NCBI GenBank assembly: GCA_963691815.1
Contig: OY829662.1
Location: 10,090,248 to 10,154,247 of the forward strand
Reading direction: 5' to 3'
DNA length: 64,000 bases
From: Echiichthys vipera
Lineage: Eukaryota > Chordata > Actinopteri > Perciformes > Trachinidae
How positions within the stretch are numbered: position 1 is the stretch's first letter; each line of letters begins with the position of its first letter. The position numbers were made by a program, and so were the translations under genes. The notes under the pieces were generated by a model. The model was not told where the DNA came from. It saw nothing but the letters and a program-made list of their open reading frames with translations, and searched no databases. This document shows positions 1 to 14,244 of this stretch, one piece after another.

Positions 1-199
1 GGATTACTGTGACATTTGATACAGATATCCATTGTGCCCTGAGGTTGACTACTTGTTTGATGATTGAAGGGAGATAGAACTGACTACTTTGGTGTTTTAG
101 AGCTGGTAGGGAGAGAGAGTGTGTTGTGAAAGCTGGAGTGTTAATTAAATCAGACTAAAATTTGGTGATCGCCTGACTTTCCTCTAACGCCACAAGTAG

Positions 200-720
200 G
201 TCAACGTTTTTAGCCTTGTGAGACCCTCCTGAGCTCGAGAGCTCCATTGTATTTTACTCGCAGATCAGTCTGGTAACATGCGATGGAGAAAATTTGGAGC
301 CGTTTGCCTAGTGAGCGTCCAATCAGTGTTGGTTTTTGTGGCTGGTTTAAGTGTGACGCAATGAGAAGTGACTGTTCAGTGTATACAACATGGCGGCTTC
401 CGCGGATGAGATGAGCGCAGCTATCAAGCAAGCGGCTCACTAACTTCTTTCTCTTGGATCCTTCTATTGGAATATGGACCGGGCACCTGAAATTCTGCCA
501 TTTATCCTTAAAGGCACATTACATTACTTTCTGAGCTTTGCCTTGACGCTGTTAGTACGTCATATGCTTTGTTGATCTGATTGGTTGATTTGGCCCGTAT
601 GTTGGTTATAGACAGGTGGTTTATCCAGTCAGCAACCAGCATTTGCATCCCTTCCCAGAAGCTCTCCAAACAAGAGTTCCCAGATGGATATTCTAAATAA
701 ATGTGAATCATGCGAATCAA
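200..720. repeat. Possible interspersed DNA element
   Basis: The block contains words such as catggcggcttccgcgg, and has a base composition unlike its AT-rich flanks. I cannot find a second copy in the window or clear ends, so this is only a suspicion. Confidence 0.25.
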
Positions 721-1447
721 TCCATCTGGAGTCAGATTACAAAGCTTTAACTTTCTCTGTGAAATACCTCAGCATCTACTGGACAGATTTATACCACATT
801 GGGTGCAGATATTCATGGTTCCAAGATAATTCATTTTAATCACTTTGCTGATGCTCTAACTTTATATGTAGCTCCAGTATAAGGGCAACATTTGTCCAAA
901 TTTTGGTTTAGCTATGTTGTTGAATTTAGCCATGTCCCCTTCCACTATCATAAGAAGCTATTTGGGTCTGCTTCATCACGATCAGCATATAATGCAGAGT
1001 GAAAAACCATAAACAGAAAGAGACATAAAGACATAGAAACATCACCTGTCTGGTTGAAAATTAGCATCACAAATGGCTGGATCACACCCTATTAAAAATA
1101 TGTTTCATTCTCGATGTCTCACTCTCTCACTCACTCCCATTCTGTGTCGCCTCATTCATCTACCATGCTACTCTCGGTTTGTTTGTTCTCCTTTCATGAA
1201 ACACCTGTGTAGCTCAGGGATCAGCTCTCCATGCCTGCAATTAGAGGCGTTTACTCTGGGAGCCCAACCAATCACGATGAAAATCGATTGCCAGAAAGAA
1301 AGGACATGCAGAAAAGTGAAGAGAAAATCTCAGAGTTCAGGCCATGCCCATGTGGTTTGAAGAGCAGCCAATCAAACTTGTGAAGGAATAAGGGAGATCT
1401 TTGCAGTCATGCATACAGGCTGGTGTATATACACTACAACACTGTAG

Positions 1448-2335
1448 CAGTGGTGATTGCTCTAAGACTGCAAGGAAAGCTCAGCTTCCCCTAGAATGTC
1501 ACCAAAAAAAAAAGGTGGTGAAATACAGTATGTACTGCTGTGCGTACATTTCATTGACAAATATCACAGGTAACCTGCGCAACTTCTTTCACATTCATCC
1601 CCACAGCACCACAACGCTTTACAACGTTGGACACTCAGCTTCTACTGACTTCAATGGGGAAGCGTAGAGTGGGTTGTTCCACTGCAGTGAAACTGGACGG
1701 TCATTGGATAAATGCTGGTCTTTGTTCCGCCCATCGGACGCTCAGCATCTCTGGGGGTCTATGGGACATTGGGCTGGCCCGGACGCTCGGCTTCTGCATG
1801 ATGATTGGATGAGCTGTCTGAGACGCAATAATTTTTTGATTGACAGCTAAATGAGCGAATCAGCGATCTTGGTGAATAAACAGCCACTGGAGCATTTTCC
1901 AAGTTCTTCATTACGTTGATATGAACTGATCCGGAGACTTAACTGATCCCCAGCGACTTTGTCTTTGTTAGAAACGACTAGCGTTGTGTTTGGAGACTCT
2001 GTTCTGTCACTCTGCAGTTTCTTTCCCCAACGAGCAGCGGCAGCTGCGGAGCTTCTCCCCCCGTCACGATCACTCACACTCACAGGCGGTCACACTTCAC
2101 AGTAGCCTGGTGCAGCAGCTCCAGCCGTTTAAGCAGCCTAGCTCTGTTGGCCATTGAGAGGACACTGGTCAAGTCCCTGGAAGAGACGCCTAGTTGGTAC
2201 GAGGTCACGGATAATTTTCTTGAAAAGGAAGGAAGGATAGAATTGACATATAAATACACAAACACATTTATGATGTAGGCCGGAAAAATTAGCTTCCCCT
2301 CCTTGAAAGACCAGCAGCCGCCACTGCACTGTAGT
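1448..2335 (+). repeat. Interspersed repeat family A, copy 1
   Basis: About 890 bp that matches, as reverse complement, 29553-30447. Shared words include attgctctaagactgcaagg at the left end, acttcaatggggaagcgtag, tgatgattggatgagctgtc, and cttcccctccttgaaag at the right end. Both ends contain a CAAGG...GGAAGC-like motif facing inward, suggesting a DNA transposon remnant. No transposase reading frame was recognised. Confidence 0.85.
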
Positions 2336-5221
2336 GATAACAGGCTAATTTATGCTCTACGGTTGGATTCGCAAATTGATACAGACGGAGCCTTCTTTCC
2401 ATACTCTGCGTACATTTCGTCCGTATTTCTGCTCGTATCCTGCAAGCTTGCGGATGCGTACCGATGCAGACCAAATGTTGCACTACCACCAGAAATTGTG
2501 GGGGCAGTGTCGGGCATTGTACACAAAAAGTGCCATGAATAGTAGGAACGAGCAAGTCATGATAAGTCCCGACAGACAACCTGAAATGCTAAAAGGGACA
2601 TTTGTCATCAACTTCTCTTATCTGTAAAACCAATGACTGGAATTCTCTGTCCACAATCTGGGATGTATTGAGTGGTTTCACAGTCCACCGCCGTCTACCA
2701 CAGATCACAGTGGATTTCTCCTTTTAATTGCTGCCACCATCAAATTCCCCCTTTCTTGTTTTTCCACCCTCTTTTCTCTCTACTTTCTTGCTAAGCCCTC
2801 AGTCTTTTTTCTCCCTGTGTTTGTAACAAGGGATCATGTCAGTCCATTAGACCCCTGTTGAAATATGGATGAGAGTGATGAGGGCTTACACTTCCCTTCT
2901 CATCCAGATCTTCTTTATCTCCATCTCCTCCTTCTGATCTCTGTGATGCTAACTCCCTTCTGTCAGTTCGAATGGACTGATGAAGGTGTTGTTTGTGTAC
3001 TACTCAGAGAAAAGCCAGAAATGTAATATAGGTTACGTCTCACGCACATTCTCCCAAGGAATTATCAAATTAATTTTAGAACGTGCTGACTCTGCATGTC
3101 AGCACTATGTTTTTAATTGTCTCTCTTCCACCAAATAAAATGTCGTTTTTTTTTCATCAGCTATACATAATAGCCAAACGCAGAATTGATTATTTTAATT
3201 ACAGTATTCTGGTTAAGCCAATTCAAGTAAAAATGTGCATATGCTGTAGGCATTTACTGAGAGAACAGTCACCATTAGATAAATCACAGTTTTCAAAACT
3301 GAGAGCACAGATTATAAAACCATATGGACAGATTTCCACACTGGACAGATTTCCACACTTGTGTCACATTACAGTATGTGGCCCCTGAGGAGCTCTGTAA
3401 GCTAACTTCCCAGAAAGACTCAATCCAATCAGATTTACCCAGCGTTACTGCCATTATTGTGCTGCTCTCTTTCTCTTTTGGTCTCTGTTGCTGTGAAATG
3501 AAAGTAAGCAATGAAAGGGGCTGAAGTACAAATTGAAATGGAGATTTTAAAGAAATATTCCATGTTTAACATATTAAAAAATATATAACGTATCTTATGT
3601 TATATTCAACATGGAAGGCTTGTCAGCTTTAAAAGGTGTGATTAATGTTTGCAATCTGCTCCTAAAGTGAGCACCTGCAGCCCATAGATCAACTGGTCGA
3701 TTGGACTGTCTGCTTCCATCAGTCTGTTTTCCGTCTTCCCTATCCTCAAAAACAAATATGTAATTTCTAATATCCAGAAACGCTCACTGAACTAGTGTTA
3801 GATCCAAAGCAAGTCCCAGTACAGTCACCCTTGATTTAGCCCATCTGGATAACACATGAGCTGAATAACTGAGACTTTACGCAGAATTGTATTTTTTCCA
3901 AGTTTACCGTCAAGAGGTCTCTCTTAAACCACCAACAAAATATAAAACTGGGTGAGATTGCATGATAGTTTGCAGTATGAGATTAATTTTAACAAAGCCA
4001 AAAGTGGGCTAGGTTAGTAAATATATCCAAATAACTTTTGCCTTAACTTTTCTGCAGTCATATGCAGATATTCGCCCGTACTCACTTGTGAAGCGATCCA
4101 GTCTTAGATGTCGCCTCTCAACTCAACTCATGTTGCTACCTGGACTGTATCAATGACTGGGCTATAACAGAACCCCAGAAATATTGGCCATTACTATGAG
4201 ATTGCTCCTATTCAGCTTTGTCATTGGTCTGGTCTATAATGATATATTTACCAGTGATCACCTTAACTGGAATATGTGGTAAACACACAGCCATGTAATA
4301 TTCCCTGACTTCACACGTATAATGGGACACACTAGTTGTATTTGCCAAATTTGGTGAAAAGAAGGGATGCAAACCTGCTACTCTGTGATGTATTTGGAAA
4401 TGCAGACTAAGAAGAAACCGGTCCACACACTGAGACCTTAAATGTCAAGAACAGACCCACTGATCAATGGCTCCTCACGTCCGTCTTTTCTCTAAGGGCT
4501 AATAGCGCCTAAGCAATCAGGTGCTTCTGATCTCTAGATACCTGACATTCCTTCACTGTCGTAGCAACTGTAAGGAGGTAAGACGTTGGAGAAATTACAG
4601 AGCAGGTGGCAGCACCACATTTAACCAGTCAAGTTGCTTTTAAAGACTAAAAGGGTTCAAATAGCTCTTGAATTTGGATGCATGCGTGATTGTCAAATAG
4701 GGTTTCTTGATCAGAACTCTGTTTGAGACTACTTTTTTTTTTGCAAGTGCAAGGTTTTTGCTTGGGACAAGAGATCTAACACATTACAGAGAGAGAGAAA
4801 GAGAGAGAGACAGATGGCTGTAGAGAGGTTGATGACTGGTGAGGATGGTCTCTTGTCACAACAGAGTCTGACGAGTCTCTGCGGTTGTCAGATTCTTAGT
4901 TCTGTCATCACATTTTTTTTGCCTTTTCTTCACCTCTGTCTTTCCAAAGACTCTGACCCTATGTTGAATTCAATATAATGGCTTTAGAGTACACTCCATG
5001 CACCACTATCCACTGACCCACCACACTCATGTCTTTATTGATTTTTCCCTTCTCTTCCTACCTTTCTCTATTTTCCCTATGCAGGCCTTTTTCTAATTCC
5101 TTTGCTCGCTTCTTTAACAAACCACCTCTTTCACCCCTGACTTGCCTCTATATTCTCAGTTTATATTGGTCTTCCTCAGTCTTTTTCACTTTTCGCCTCT
5201 CCATCGCATTAGCTCATCTTT

Positions 5222-5222
5222 C

Positions 5223-5280
<58 letters not shown>
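5222..5280 (+). repeat. (CT)n microsatellite
   Basis: Near-perfect CT tract of about 58 bp. Confidence 0.97.
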
Positions 5281-5283
<3 letters not shown>

Positions 5284-6154
5284 CCCCTTCCTTTCTCCCT
5301 CCCTCACAAAGTATTGGCTTATATTTCCCATGGTGTCTGCAATACATTCAGCTTCACTTGCGGCAGCAATGTACTGGAGCAAGGCACCTGCTGTGCTGAG
5401 CTGATATGAGGACAAAGACAGATACACAGTCACACACTTGCAGATACACACACACCATGAGCTTTTAAATGCTCAAATATGGATGAAAAATGCAGTCATC
5501 CTCAGTCTGTCAATGCAGACACTGAGCACAATTATGAACTTGTACACATTTACAGTGTCTTACATTAGCCCGCAGGGAAATGTGTGCATGTTGTACAAAC
5601 ACTACACAAAAAAATCACACGTAAATATTGCATGCACACAGTTTGTGTTTTCTTGGTGGCTGAAGGTAACCCGTCTGCACCCGTTGCCTTGGTTACAGGC
5701 CATAGGCTGGTCTTGAGAGGTGTTCCAGGTCTCTGCTTGCCATGTCAGGCGATGTGCTCAACACTGTGTGTCCGTCTGTCTATGCTTATTTCTGTTTTTG
5801 CCATGTGTGTTTGCATATGCATCTGTGTGCTTCTGTATCAGGGGGACTGCTTCCTATGTCTACTCCTTGTGCAGCAGAGCGTGACACATTATGTGGCAAT
5901 TTCACAAGCCATAAACAAATCATGAGTGCAATTATCATATTAGGATGCAGTTTTTTGGATTCTGTAATGAATCCACTCCCTTTGTCACCATTTCATAATT
6001 GCTTTTATTCTTGTCACAACACTTTTCAAGAGGATATTGAAATCATCTCACTGGCAGAAGTGTTTATCAATTTAACCCTCATCTGCATGTTTACAGAGTG
6101 ATTAAAGGGCAGCAAGATATCTTTCAGGAATATATACAGTACTGAATGCTAATC

Positions 6155-6330
6155 TTCAATTCAATTTTCAATTCAATTTTATTTATAGTGCCAAATCATA
6201 ACAAAAGTTATCTCAGGACACTTTACAAACTAGGTAAAGACCACACTCTATGATTTATTTATGATAAACATAGACCCAACAATTCCCCCGTAGAGTACGG
6301 TGGCAACGAAAACCTTCCCTATTACAGGCA
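6155..6330 (+). repeat. Fish dispersed repeat B, copy 1
   Basis: Contains caattcaattttatttatag followed by tgccaaatcataacaaaag and ggacactttacaaac, shared with 48688-48766. This type of sequence is very common in percomorph genomes (from memory). Confidence 0.75.
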
Positions 6331-7179
6331 GGAACGTCAGACAGACCCAGCTCTGTGGAGGACGGACATCTGTCTTGACAGGTTGGGGATGAAGAAAAGG
6401 AGAGAGAAAGAGAGAAAAATCAGACAGATGGACAGAGAGAGACAAAGACAGACACTAAGAGAGAGACAGACACACTTCCAGTAACTATAATAATATAATC
6501 TTCCATGTCCTTGTGTATTAAAACTATAAAAAATGTAATTACAGGAACAAAAGTTGATGAAACGAAATTGAATTGATTCACTTAACTTTTATCTTGTTTG
6601 AGAAGCATGGCTGATTTCATGAAAAGAAAACGTCAGATGATAAAGTTAAAATTGAATTAAAACTTTGATTTCATTAAACTTTGATATTTTTATAGGCAAG
6701 GCACAATCACAATCCACACTCATCAATGGGCTTTTTTTCCACCTATGTACACAAGCACTCCTGTTATAAACTGACTAATGGAGGATAGCATGGTCACTTA
6801 CTGGCAAGCCCTTCTTTCAGCTTTGGCTGTAACATGGCACAAACAATTTTATTGTATGAAATACACTTTGACCAGAACCTATGTGCGAATAGCCTGATGC
6901 GTCAGATGGTTTGTTACACAGAACCATCTGACAAGCAGTCATGGATGAACCATCTGTCTATCAAACTATTGCCGAAGGGAGGAGGGAGAAGAGTGAAAAC
7001 ATATTTTCAATCAAGAAAAGCCTTCAGTGCCATTCTTTGCTATTCTTTTGGGGAAATCAAGACCTCTCCAGTTTTGATATAACTTGATGCTGTTGCCAGT
7101 GTTGTAGTGCTATTTTTTATTATTATTTTTTTTACCAATGGAGCGTAAATAAGATGCATGTGCATGTACATGTGCTAGG

Positions 7180-7945
7180 CGTGTATGCACACGCATTATA
7201 ACAATGTTCCCCGGCGCCAAGCTTCCATTCAAATCAATATACAGTAAATGATGCGATGACATGCGATGTTGCTTCCTGCGACACGATTCAGGTGATAAGA
7301 GCAATGTGATGAAACACTCATTGCGATCATCTCCTGTGTCGCTTGAGGTTGAAAAATTTCGCGTGAAGCCATCAGCGTTGAGTTTGCGGTAAGCGTCATT
7401 GAAATTTTCCGTGACACATCCAGGGGATCGCCAAAGTTGCCATTGTTGCAGACCTTGGGGGAAACCAGACTATTCCTATGGATATAATGTAATGGATATG
7501 ATTATGAACTGTGGATGACAGCAACGTACCTTTAGGCATCTAGTATGTCAGAAATCCAGAAGAAGAAAGCCACAATTGCAGAGAGAAGCGTGTCTCTGAT
7601 CTACTGGAGACCGTGCAGCACAGGTTCGAAGGTTAAATAACTGACGGCCTGCTCTCACTACAACACAACTGCTCTTTTAAGAGCCACACATTTCATCTTA
7701 TAGGTCATCTCTGTCCTTAGCATTTCCGTCCCTGAATAGCACTAGCATAATTTCCTATTTAGCAAAACAAGCAGAGTAGGCTAAGCCGGGGGCTATCTGC
7801 AGTTAGCTAGCTGCCTCGGCTGCTACCTGCGATTGAAGCGATGATCAAAACTGTGAAAAATGTGAGCGAGCGACTCGATACTCACATTCCGGGCGATTTA
7901 AACGCCTCCATCGCTCGGTGTGAATGTACGGTTACACCTTTTCTT
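7180..7945 (+). mobile_element. Nonautonomous DNA transposon-like repeat C, copy 1
   Basis: CpG-bearing block with words such as gcgatgacatgcgatg near the left and gcctccatcgctcggtgtg near the right. Positions 7470-7830 match 40495-40790 as reverse complement (for example gatgacagcaacgtacc, ctgctcttttaagagcc, gttagctagctgcctcgg). No reading frame of note. Confidence 0.6.
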
Positions 7946-8691
7946 GTGTAACCTACAGTGACAAGTCTACATAGTAAACTCAAAGTAGTCATTCTTCTAT
8001 TCTTTCTTCATGTAACCGATCATGTACACAGTACATTATTACAGTACACAGTAAACCTCTCTTCATCCCTTCTAATCTTTAATCAATACTGAGGAAATAA
8101 CACCCTGCATATACTGTAAAAACACACCTAACGTCTCTAATCATTAGATCATCACCTTGACTTTACGTTTTGCACTTTATAGTGTAGCAGTGTATAATGT
8201 GTTTTTCAGTTAAAAAGAACAGTGAGATGATGACTATTTGACACTATGCAGTCTGCGCTGAGCCCTTTTTAACTGCACAACAAGATAGTCATGTTATAAA
8301 GCAAGTGTCTTTATACCCTGCTAGTTTTTTCCATGGTGCCGGAAGGCAAATCTGTGGTACTTGGACATTTGAGACCCAATTCTATTCATTGCATGACACA
8401 CACTTTTCAAAAAGCCTTTGAAAAGTGTTGTATTGTTATTGAGCAAAGACGGATTTTAAGTGCTGGGGAAATATGCAAAAATATAATTCCTCAAATGGTG
8501 TTTTGAATGGGAGGGGCACAACCTGTGTGTACAAGAGTTTGAGGATATCCTCATAAGCAAACTTTTTTTCTTTGGCTGGCAAAGTGCAAGTAACATTTGC
8601 TGAGACAAGCATAGCAATACTTACAGAACATATACTGCAGTTTGCTTGAGGCTTTTAAGATGGTGGTTAATTTGTTGTTGTAGGTGCTCTG

Positions 8692-8827
<136 letters not shown>

Positions 8828-8934
8828 TCCTTTGGCTGCAGACCTTGGTTAACAGAGGGAAGGGCTTTTTCTTAAGAACGTTATGAACTCTCAGGTTTAG
8901 CCTTCTGTCACCTTACAAAGCTGTTTGCATAGAT

Positions 8935-9106
8935 CAGGGGTGGGCAACTCCAGTCCTGGACACACCTGAGTCTAACAATAATCAAACTGTGACAAGCATC
9001 AGCTGCTTGATAATGAGCAAATCATTGGAATCAGGTGTGTTAGAGCAGAGAGAAACTCAAAACATGCAGGACAGTGGCTCTCCAGGACCGGAATTGCCTA
9101 CCCCTG
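8935..9106. mobile_element. hAT-like MITE with 8-bp target duplication
   Basis: 172 bp with inverted ends CAGGGGTGGGCAACTCCAG and tgCCTACCCCTG. The flanks are gcatagat (8927-8934) and gcatatat (9107-9114), an 8-bp duplication with one mismatch, as expected for hAT transposition. No coding capacity, so mobilised in trans. Confidence 0.85.
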
Positions 9107-9487
9107 GCATATATACTAAGGTATGCGATTCCTAGTTAGACAATGAGTTGGGCAATGCTACTCATACTTGAAAAGATGAAAGCCTGTGTATGCAAAACTA
9201 ACGTTACTTGGTTAGTTTTAGGCAACAAAACAACTCTGTTTATTCTAGGAAAAGATTGCGGTTTGGGGTGCTATAACGATTTGTTACGTAACATACATTT
9301 GTATCATTAATTAAGAATGCTATGCAAGGAACATTATGTAAGAAACATATGCATTACAACCCACAACATATGTTCTTCGGGTTTCATACAGTTCTCCCAG
9401 ATAAAAGTCTTTGCTCTACATTCCTCTTCCGGTCATTCTTTAGTCTAAGTCATCTTACGTGGTTGAGTAGTTGCTCCGAGTGTATAA

Positions 9488-10035
9488 AGCTGAGTTCAGA
9501 CCAAAGATTTGCGATGAGACTAAACAGTTTTAGAACATTGCAGGTAAAAGTTGCAGCGCTGTGAACTGATCTGTCTCGTGTGGACTGATGCTGTCGTCTG
9601 CGACTCAGCTTGTCAAATCAGCAGCAGCGGGTTTTGGAACATAAGACACGTCACCTGTTTTAACAGCCAATTAAGTCTCAGCAAAGTCGGCTGGATAAGT
9701 CACTTACAAACTGTCAGCTGGTTGAAATGGCAGTTATGGACAGAGGTTCAACGAGCGTGTGGGAGAGCGAGATACAGTTGAGTGAGCAACACAATGAATG
9801 GAGGAGAGCTGCAGCAAGTATCTCACTACCTCTGTCCTCATTTATATTTTATAATGCTACAAATTATATCCAGCCTGAAAAGTCAGAGATTAAAACAGAA
9901 GTACAGAGAGGTGCCGCTGGAGATGATACACTCTGACCTCACTGGTGTGAACTGGCAGGTTTCAGAACGTTGCAGACCTGCACATTTCAAGTAGTTGCAA
10001 TTTTATAAATTGCAAATCTTTCAACTGAACTGGAC
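9488..10035. mobile_element. MITE with terminal inverted repeats
   Basis: Left end GAGTTCAGACCAAAGATTTGC (9491 on) pairs with the right end gcaaatctttcaactgaac (10011-10029). GTTCAG and AAAGATTTGC are identical in both arms. About 550 bp, noncoding. Confidence 0.75.
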
Positions 10036-10605
10036 TTAATATTGACACCAATGGCGGACACTATAGAAGGATGGACAGAGAAGCCTGTGCACCAATAAGA
10101 AGGTAGAAATAGGGTCAGGCAGCCAGAAGGTCAAACAGAGAAAACCAGACTGTACTAATCAATTTTCCTAAAAGGTACTAGGAAATAAAGATGGATACGA
10201 AGAAAGGATGAGAGCAGTGAAAGGAAGTTTGGGAGATCTTGGCAGTCTGCCTCACTACATCATCATAGAGCGGGACACAGAGAGAGGGAAGAAAGGGCAC
10301 AGCAGTCAAAACAAAAATGTGACTGTCTGATGCCAAGGACAGTGCGCAGACACTCTGTATCAGCTTGTACACTGGTTGACATCACTCAGCCGCAGTGACA
10401 GATTCTTCCTCAAGCAGCTGGGACCTTCCTTGCTGTGTCACACACAGTAACTGACATTTGTTACACACGCCGCAACTTTGGATTGTTTTCAAGACAATGA
10501 ATCTGAAAACACTCCAGACGAGACAGTGGTTGTTGTCAAAATAGTAGTGGAGGAGGAATTGTGTGTATGTTTTTGTGTATGAAGGGCATGGATGTTACAA
10601 GTAAT

Positions 10606-10760
<155 letters not shown>

Positions 10761-10860
10761 GCCCTATTGGAGACAGGCATGGACTTCAGTGCGACAGTGA
10801 GGAGCGGAATGTAATTTTGATTCACTCTGAATGAGACAGATCCTGAGGGTTATCAAAGGA

Positions 10861-11125
10861 ACACACACACACACACACACAGCACATGCAAACATGTGTA
10901 GGCACTAAGAAGGGAATACTGTTGAAAAGCCTCATTGTAAATTACAGAGATCTCATTCAGTCATCATGAGTCATCCTGTTCTTAACAAGCATAGGCACGC
11001 ACGCACGCGAGCGCACACACACACACACACCTGTTCGGTGCATCCATTTAACAGTATTTCCCATGTTTTATAGTGATTATATAAATGCCCACATTGGTGT
11101 GTGTGCACGCACACGCGCACACACA

Positions 11126-11204
<79 letters not shown>
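10861..11204 (+). repeat. Cluster of CA microsatellites
   Basis: Perfect CA at 10861-10881, a CA tract at about 11010-11030, and interrupted CA/TA at 11117-11204, separated by unique sequence. Confidence 0.95.
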
Positions 11205-11543
11205 TGCTTTTACTATTAAGCAGTGAAAAGAATCATACAGAAATAGAATTTGGTTCTTAAATTATTTACACAAATGGGACGAGAAATTTTAATCATGCAG
11301 CCAACTTCAAAGTCTGAGTGGAGGAGGCTTTAGTACATACTTTAAAGCTTAGACTGAAAGAACAGCAAAATGATAACTAACCAACAGTTAACTGACAGAT
11401 GTTACAATTGTTACACAGTCAGTTGCTTTTTTGTCCCTTAAATTGCAACATTGTCTACGTGCATGAAGCTGTGCTGATTTATACATTTTTTCAGTCATTT
11501 TTTTTATACATTATACTTACAAGGTTAACATTTGAGTCATTCC

Positions 11544-12098
11544 TTAAAGCTATAGTTGGTAATTAATAGTTTCTGCAAAACAATTTTTTTATATGTATAT
11601 ATACGCTAAAATTGTCACTATATTCCGACAGCGCATGTGTGAGAAAGTAATGAATCTCCAAGTCTCTCCGTCTGCTCCTAAAGTCATCTGCTATATCCAC
11701 TGTGCTTGACCAACCACCGATCAGAGCCAGTGTTAATGACTTCTCATGCGGACTAGACAACCTTCCTCATTTAACAGCTAAACGGTTCACTGAAATATGT
11801 TTCTGAAAACAATTTATCTGAGAAATATAGCATACAGTGTCAGACTATTGATTCACATTTGATCAGTGCTACCTAGTTTCACAGTTCAATCGGTCATTGA
11901 CACTGCGTCAGACTCTACTGCACTGAGCCGTTGTTTTACTCCAGGAGCAGTGCAAACTAGCAGAGGCCTTTAGGACCAAAGAGAGAGGGCTCTGGAAGAA
12001 GACAGTGCGCAGAAGATGGAGGTACAGATACATGACAGTTTCAGGAAAAAAACAACAACAACATATTTTTCATAGAAAGTTACCAACTTTAGCTTTAA
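11544..12098. mobile_element. MITE with 19-bp TIRs and TTAA ends
   Basis: Left end TTAAAGCTATAGTTGGTAA (11544-11562) and right end ttaccaactttagctttaa (12080-12098) are inverted with one mismatch. TTAA at both ends fits the target site of piggyBac-type elements. The inside is noncoding. Confidence 0.8.
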
Positions 12099-14083
12099 GA
12101 AAAAGTCTTTTAGGACTTTCACCGGAGAGGCTGTATGTGTCCCATGTGAAACCAAAGGTCAACACTGACTTATTTTAATTTTACTTTAACTTTTAAGTTA
12201 ACTTATGTTCTTAACTTACAAGTCACAAGTTATTTGAAGTTGTGTAAATGTCATGTACTAAGTTAAGTAACATAAGAGGCTTATTTGAACCCTTTTTCAA
12301 AATCTGACCAAGTAGTTTTATTGCCTAAACCTAACCAAACTGCAGCCTTTTCACAACATTAACCACGTTTAAAACTGTGACTGTTACGTTTAGGTATGAG
12401 GACGTGTTGATCTGTTGCCAACGGTAGGGTAACTAATTTAGTCTTTGTGGTCATATGGGATGGAGGACATGTTGCTAATATAACGTGAGCATGGACGTTC
12501 CCTGTATCCATTCATATAATGATTATGATAGTTATGGCACAAATATTTAAAATGCAAGTGCAAAACAAAAGTTTTGTTTATAGAATGGGATTGATTAATA
12601 TCTGGTCCTAAAAAAGAAATATTTGGCATCCCTAACACATCTGCCTTGAAGTAAAATGTGGAAAAAAAACAGGTAAGATGAAGGCAGAAGCTTAAATATT
12701 CAGCACATTATGGTTAATCTCAGCTTTAAAGCTGCTATTGTAAAAAGTTTAGATGCCGCAGCCAGTGGGGAATAGAGAATTTTCAAAGAGACAAAATAAA
12801 TAAGAAATGCACTCAGGTAATAAATTGGTTTTACACATGCACTAGAGCCTTCCATTTCTACATTTTGATGATTAAAATAATTTGTTTTTTTCTAAAGATG
12901 TTTTTCTACTGAAGGTGTGGAGCAAAAAAAGAGGTAATGCTGCCTTTTTGTTACATGAATGCATCAGAGAGACATACAGAAAGGCAAATCGAGACTCAGC
13001 AACGCAAAGTGTGGATCCTGAAATGTTTTCTGAAGAGAGAGACAGAGAGCTTGATACAATTGGAAAACCCTTGATAGAAAAAAGGGATCAAAGAGTGGAG
13101 CAAGTTTTTGACGAAATCTATATTGGCAGGGAGGGACAGGCATAAAAATAGGTAGAGTCATAGAGAATAGGAAAAAGAGGGAAGAGATGAGAATGCGAGG
13201 AGATTGAAGACAGGGAGGAGGCCCTGTCTGCATCCCAAGAAGATTAGACATACAGTCAGTGAGGAGAAAGGGAGAGACGACGTGATGCTACACAGAGAGA
13301 GAAAGACAGAGACACAAAAATGCAAGCTCAACTTCCTCCGGCAAACATGGATGGTCTCTGGGTGGATCGTTGAATGTTTTAAGGGTAAATATCCCACAAG
13401 TAACAAGCTGAAAAGAACATTCAAATTAAATGCTGAAGCTCAACACATATCACTTTGCTTTCTCCTCAAAGCACCTTTGGTGTCAGACTCAGTTAGCGCC
13501 CTCCAGACATGATTAGGGAGTGACATGAGCTGTAACGCTCTGGAATCAGCTGGCTGTGAGTCAGCCGCCTGCTGCTTCATTTCCCTGGGGAGGGGAAGGG
13601 TCCAGGGTCAGTATGACAAAAAAACTGAACTCAAACCAGCGCTGAGTCACCTCACATGTCGGTGCAGATGCTGCTCGATACTGCTAGTTAGCTTTGATGG
13701 GTTGTAGGTGAGTAGTCCACGGGGGTGAGAAGGTGTGGTGTTTTGCATGTAATGAAGGAGTGTGGAGGGAGTTCTGACCTGAGCTGCTCTGCAAATGTTT
13801 GTGCAGTAAACTCTAAGCTCTGGAAAAGATTGGTGGGAAAGTTTAGTATAGGCACTGTGTAGCGGCATAGCTTCTGTCCTTTGTCTACCATCTTTGTTTA
13901 TAGATAAGCCTCAAACAATTATTTTTCCCATGCTTTTTGTATAATGTGTTTATTTACTTTCTGTCTTCTCCCCATTCTCTCAGACGGTCTCCCTCCTTCC
14001 TTTCACACCATGTCTCTGTTCTTGGCTCCTGCTTTGCTATCACAGAACCTCAGGGCAAGTTCTTTAGCTGTGCTATGGGAGTG

Positions 14084-14084
<1 letters not shown>

Positions 14085-14121
<37 letters not shown>

Positions 14122-14189
14122 ACACAGACACACACGCACGCGCACACACACACACACACACAGACACACACAGACACACACGCACGCGC

Positions 14190-14244
<55 letters not shown>
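14085..14244 (+). repeat. (CA)n compound tract with a duplicated inner block
   Basis: CA interrupted by GA and CG units. The pattern agacacacacagacacacac followed by gcacgcgcac occurs twice about 50 bp apart, showing a segmental duplication inside the tract. Confidence 0.95.

Noticed and set aside
8540..8556. gaggatatcctcataag as the U12 donor of the upstream intron
   Set aside because: No Cav3 N-terminal coding sequence precedes it and the match to ATATCCTTT is incomplete.
14085..14244. Regularly spaced repeats resembling a CRISPR array
   Set aside because: Simple CA-type compound microsatellite in a vertebrate genome; no spacers or cas genes.
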